Assembly (NCBI GenBank): GCA_016871725.1
Contig: VHCL01000003.1
Coordinates: forward strand, 59,714-123,713
Length of the DNA: 64,000 nucleotides
Reading direction: 5' to 3'
Origin: Verrucomicrobiota bacterium
GTDB taxonomy: Bacteria > Verrucomicrobiota > Verrucomicrobiia > Opitutales > UBA953
Below, in pieces: positions 62,408-64,000 of the stretch. Position 1 is the stretch's first letter. Each line of letters starts with the position of its first letter. A program made the position numbers and the translations under genes. The notes beneath the pieces were generated by a model that saw only the letters and a list, made by a program, of their open reading frames with translations, had not been told where the DNA came from and made no database searches.

Positions 62408-63865
62408 ATGGCCGACGCGCTCCATACGCTTTCCGCCGCCGAGCTCGGCCGTCGCCTCGCCGCCGGCACGCTCACCTCCCGCGCCCTCTGCGAAGCCTTC
62501 ATCGCCCGTTACCGCACGGTGAACGACAAGGTCGGCGCCTTCACGCACCTCGACGAGGCCGACGTCCTCGCGCAGGCCGACGCCTCCGATGCCCGCCGCC
62601 AGGCCGGGCAGGGCAGGGGCCCGCTCGAAGGCATCCCGGTCGCGATCAAGGACAACATCGCGGTGAAGGGCCAGCCGCTCACGTGCTCGAGCAAGATGCT
62701 CGCGCCGCTCGTCTCGCCTTACGATTCCCACGTCGCCGAACGCCTCCGCGCGGCCGGCGCGATCCTCTACGGCCGCCTGAACATGGACGAGTTCGCGATG
62801 GGTTCCTCCACCGAGAACTCGGCGCTGCGTAAGACGTTCAACCCCTGGGACCTCGCCCGCATCCCGGGCGGTTCCTCCGGCGGCAGCGCCGCGGCCCTCG
62901 CGGCCGGCCTCGTGCCGCTCTCGCTCGGTTCCGACACCGGCGGTTCCATCCGCCAGCCTGCCTCACATTGCGGCGTGGTCGGCCTGAAGCCCACCTACGG
63001 CCTCATCTCCCGCTTCGGCCTCGTGGCCTTCGCCTCGTCCCTCGACCAGATCGGCCCGATGGCCCGCAGCGTCGAGGACTGCGCGCTGCTGCTCGACGCC
63101 TTGGCTTCGGCCGACGCGCGTGACATGACCTGCTTCGGCCCGTCCGACCGCGCGCTGACGCCGGCCGGCGACGCCAAGCAGCTCCGCATCGGCATCCCGA
63201 AGGGTTTCCTCGGCAAGGGCGTCGCCCCCGAGGTCGCCGCCGCGGTCAACGCCGCCGTCGAATTCTACCGCGCCCAAGGCTGCGCGATCTCCGAGGTCGA
63301 ACTGCCCTCCGCCGACCTTGCCGTGCCGACCTATTACGTCGTCGCGACCGCCGAGGCTTCCTCGAACCTCGGCCGCTACGACGGCGTGCGCTACGGTCAC
63401 CGCTCGTCCGTCGCCGGCACGCCGGTCGAGATGATGACGGCGAGCCGCTCCGAAGGCTTCGGCCCGGAAGTGAAGCGCCGCATCCTGCTCGGCACCTTCG
63501 TGCTCAGCGCCGGTTACGCCGACGCCTATTACGTCCGCGCCCTCCGCGCCCGCGCGAAGATCCGCGCCGAGTACCTCGCGGCCCTCGCCGGCGTCGACGT
63601 GCTCCTCACTCCGACCGTCCCGACGCCCGCCTTCAAGGTCGGCGAGAAGGCTTCGGACCCGCTGCAGCTCTACCTCGAGGACATCTTCACGATTCCCGCC
63701 AACCTCGCCGGCCTCCCGGCGATCTCGGTGCCCTGCGGCAAGTCCGGTCACCTGCCGGTCGGTTTCCATCTCGTCGGAGCGCCGCTCTCCGAAGCCAAGC
63801 TCCTCGCCGCGGGCCGTCTCTTCGAGGCCGCCCACGGTTTCGCCCACCAGCAAGCCGCCCTATGA
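62408..63865 (+). CDS. gatA: Asp-tRNA(Asn)/Glu-tRNA(Gln) amidotransferase subunit A
   Basis: GatA is the glutaminase/amidase subunit releasing ammonia for transamidation. The 485-residue protein has the Ser-cisSer-Lys amidase triad: the lysine in GIPVAIKDNIAVKG, the serines in GGSSGGSAAALAAG and SLGSDTGGSIRQPA. FGPEVKRRILLGTFVLSAGY is also typical. It overlaps gatB by four bases (ATGA). Confidence 0.97.
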   Translation: MADALHTLSAAELGRRLAAGTLTSRALCEAFIARYRTVNDKVGAFTHLDEADVLAQADASDARRQAGQGRGPLEGIPVAIKDNIAVKGQPLTCSSKMLAPLVSPYDSHVAERLRAAGAILYGRLNMDEFAMGSSTENSALRKTFNPWDLARIPGGSSGGSAAALAAGLVPLSLGSDTGGSIRQPASHCGVVGLKPTYGLISRFGLVAFASSLDQIGPMARSVEDCALLLDALASADARDMTCFGPSDRALTPAGDAKQLRIGIPKGFLGKGVAPEVAAAVNAAVEFYRAQGCAISEVELPSADLAVPTYYVVATAEASSNLGRYDGVRYGHRSSVAGTPVEMMTASRSEGFGPEVKRRILLGTFVLSAGYADAYYVRALRARAKIRAEYLAALAGVDVLLTPTVPTPAFKVGEKASDPLQLYLEDIFTIPANLAGLPAISVPCGKSGHLPVGFHLVGAPLSEAKLLAAGRLFEAAHGFAHQQAAL

Positions 63866-64000
63866 GCCACGTATCTTCGGATTGGGAAGTCGTCATCGGC
63901 CTCGAGGTCCACGTGCAGCTGCGCACCCGCGCCAAGGTCTTCGCGTCGTCGCCCTGGGGCTTCGGCCAGGAGCCGAACGAGCAGGTCGACCCCGTCGTCC
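63862..64000 (+). CDS. gatB: Asp-tRNA(Asn)/Glu-tRNA(Gln) amidotransferase subunit B (3' end outside window)
   Basis: Only the first 46 codons are present: MSHVSSDWEVVIGLEVHVQL, the GatB signature IGLEVHVQL, then RTRAKVFASSP. GatB carries the kinase/transamidase activity and tRNA binding. Order gatC-gatA-gatB supports the call. The start overlaps the gatA stop. Confidence 0.95.
   Translation, partial: MSHVSSDWEVVIGLEVHVQLRTRAKVFASSPWGFGQEPNEQVDPVV

Overview
The window is GC-rich, densely packed chromosomal DNA from a Gram-negative bacterium, most likely a member of the Verrucomicrobiota (Opitutae-like). Evidence for this: lipid A and outer-membrane genes (lpxA, an LptE-like lipoprotein, a BamD-like TPR protein, an MCE protein); an oversized GreA with a long N-terminal extension, an architecture I know from Chlamydiae and relatives; and an ExbB-ExbD-ExbD operon joined to very large TPR proteins. 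The phylum call is inference, because the window has no rRNA. I see no phage, insertion sequence, CRISPR array, tRNA or rRNA. No stretch longer than 300 bases lacks a gene; the largest gaps are about 184 bp (upstream of rpsA), 181 bp (between the two VWA genes) and 166 bp (upstream of mutL).

Region by region: 1-5.6 kb (+) holds two related VWA proteins (the first cut by the window edge), a hotdog thioesterase, an Agl23-like membrane glycosyltransferase and an ApbE-like protein. 5.6-9.4 kb (-) encodes a membrane TPR protein and a YyaL-type thioredoxin protein. mutL (+) faces a minus-strand run uvrB, HAD phosphatase, GlcD-like oxidase, nadE. thrB-thrC (+) follow. 19.8-25.9 kb (-) is the TPR-TPR-ExbB-ExbD-ExbD operon, ending in a clear terminator. 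Then come an ArsR-methyltransferase fusion and the large GreA (-), and rlmN (+). 30.3-34.9 kb (-) is rpmF-plsX-fabH followed by BamD-like, LptE-like and rpe genes. A heptose-bisphosphatase-like gene (+) faces a gene for a tiny secreted Cys-Pro-Cys repeat protein (-). 35.9-44.2 kb (-) includes a BtuF-like binding protein, pdxA, lpxA, an unknown possible nuclease-fold protein, rsmI, a small lipoprotein, a coiled-coil membrane protein, pgi and ilvD. 44.4-48.7 kb (+) has scpB-pheA-MCE in overlapping frames, then glyS. 48.7-57.7 kb (-) has a MurU-AmgK fusion with a Fur-family regulator, then (after metX on +) a cardiolipin synthase-like protein, rpsA, a cell-wall amidase, infC and a peroxiredoxin. 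57.9-64 kb (+) is rpmI-rplT, a terminator, then pheS-pheT-gatC-gatA-gatB (cut by the window end).

Functionally most of the window is core metabolism and information processing: translation (rpsA, infC, rpmF, rpmI, rplT, pheST, glyS, gatCAB, rlmN, rsmI), repair (mutL, uvrB), amino acids (thrBC, metX, ilvD, pheA), cofactors (nadE, pdxA) and envelope (lpxA, plsX, fabH, LptE/BamD-like, Cls, amidase, peptidoglycan recycling).

The best candidates for undescribed biology are: the VWA pair, one with a TonB-like Ser-x3-His membrane anchor and the other carrying three inserted beta-type repeats, possibly working with the ExbBDD-TPR operon; the secreted CPC-repeat peptide; the fused MurU-AmgK enzyme; and a MutL whose endonuclease motifs are degraded. 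All residue positions are hand counts, and starts were chosen by family alignment because many genes lack a Shine-Dalgarno sequence.
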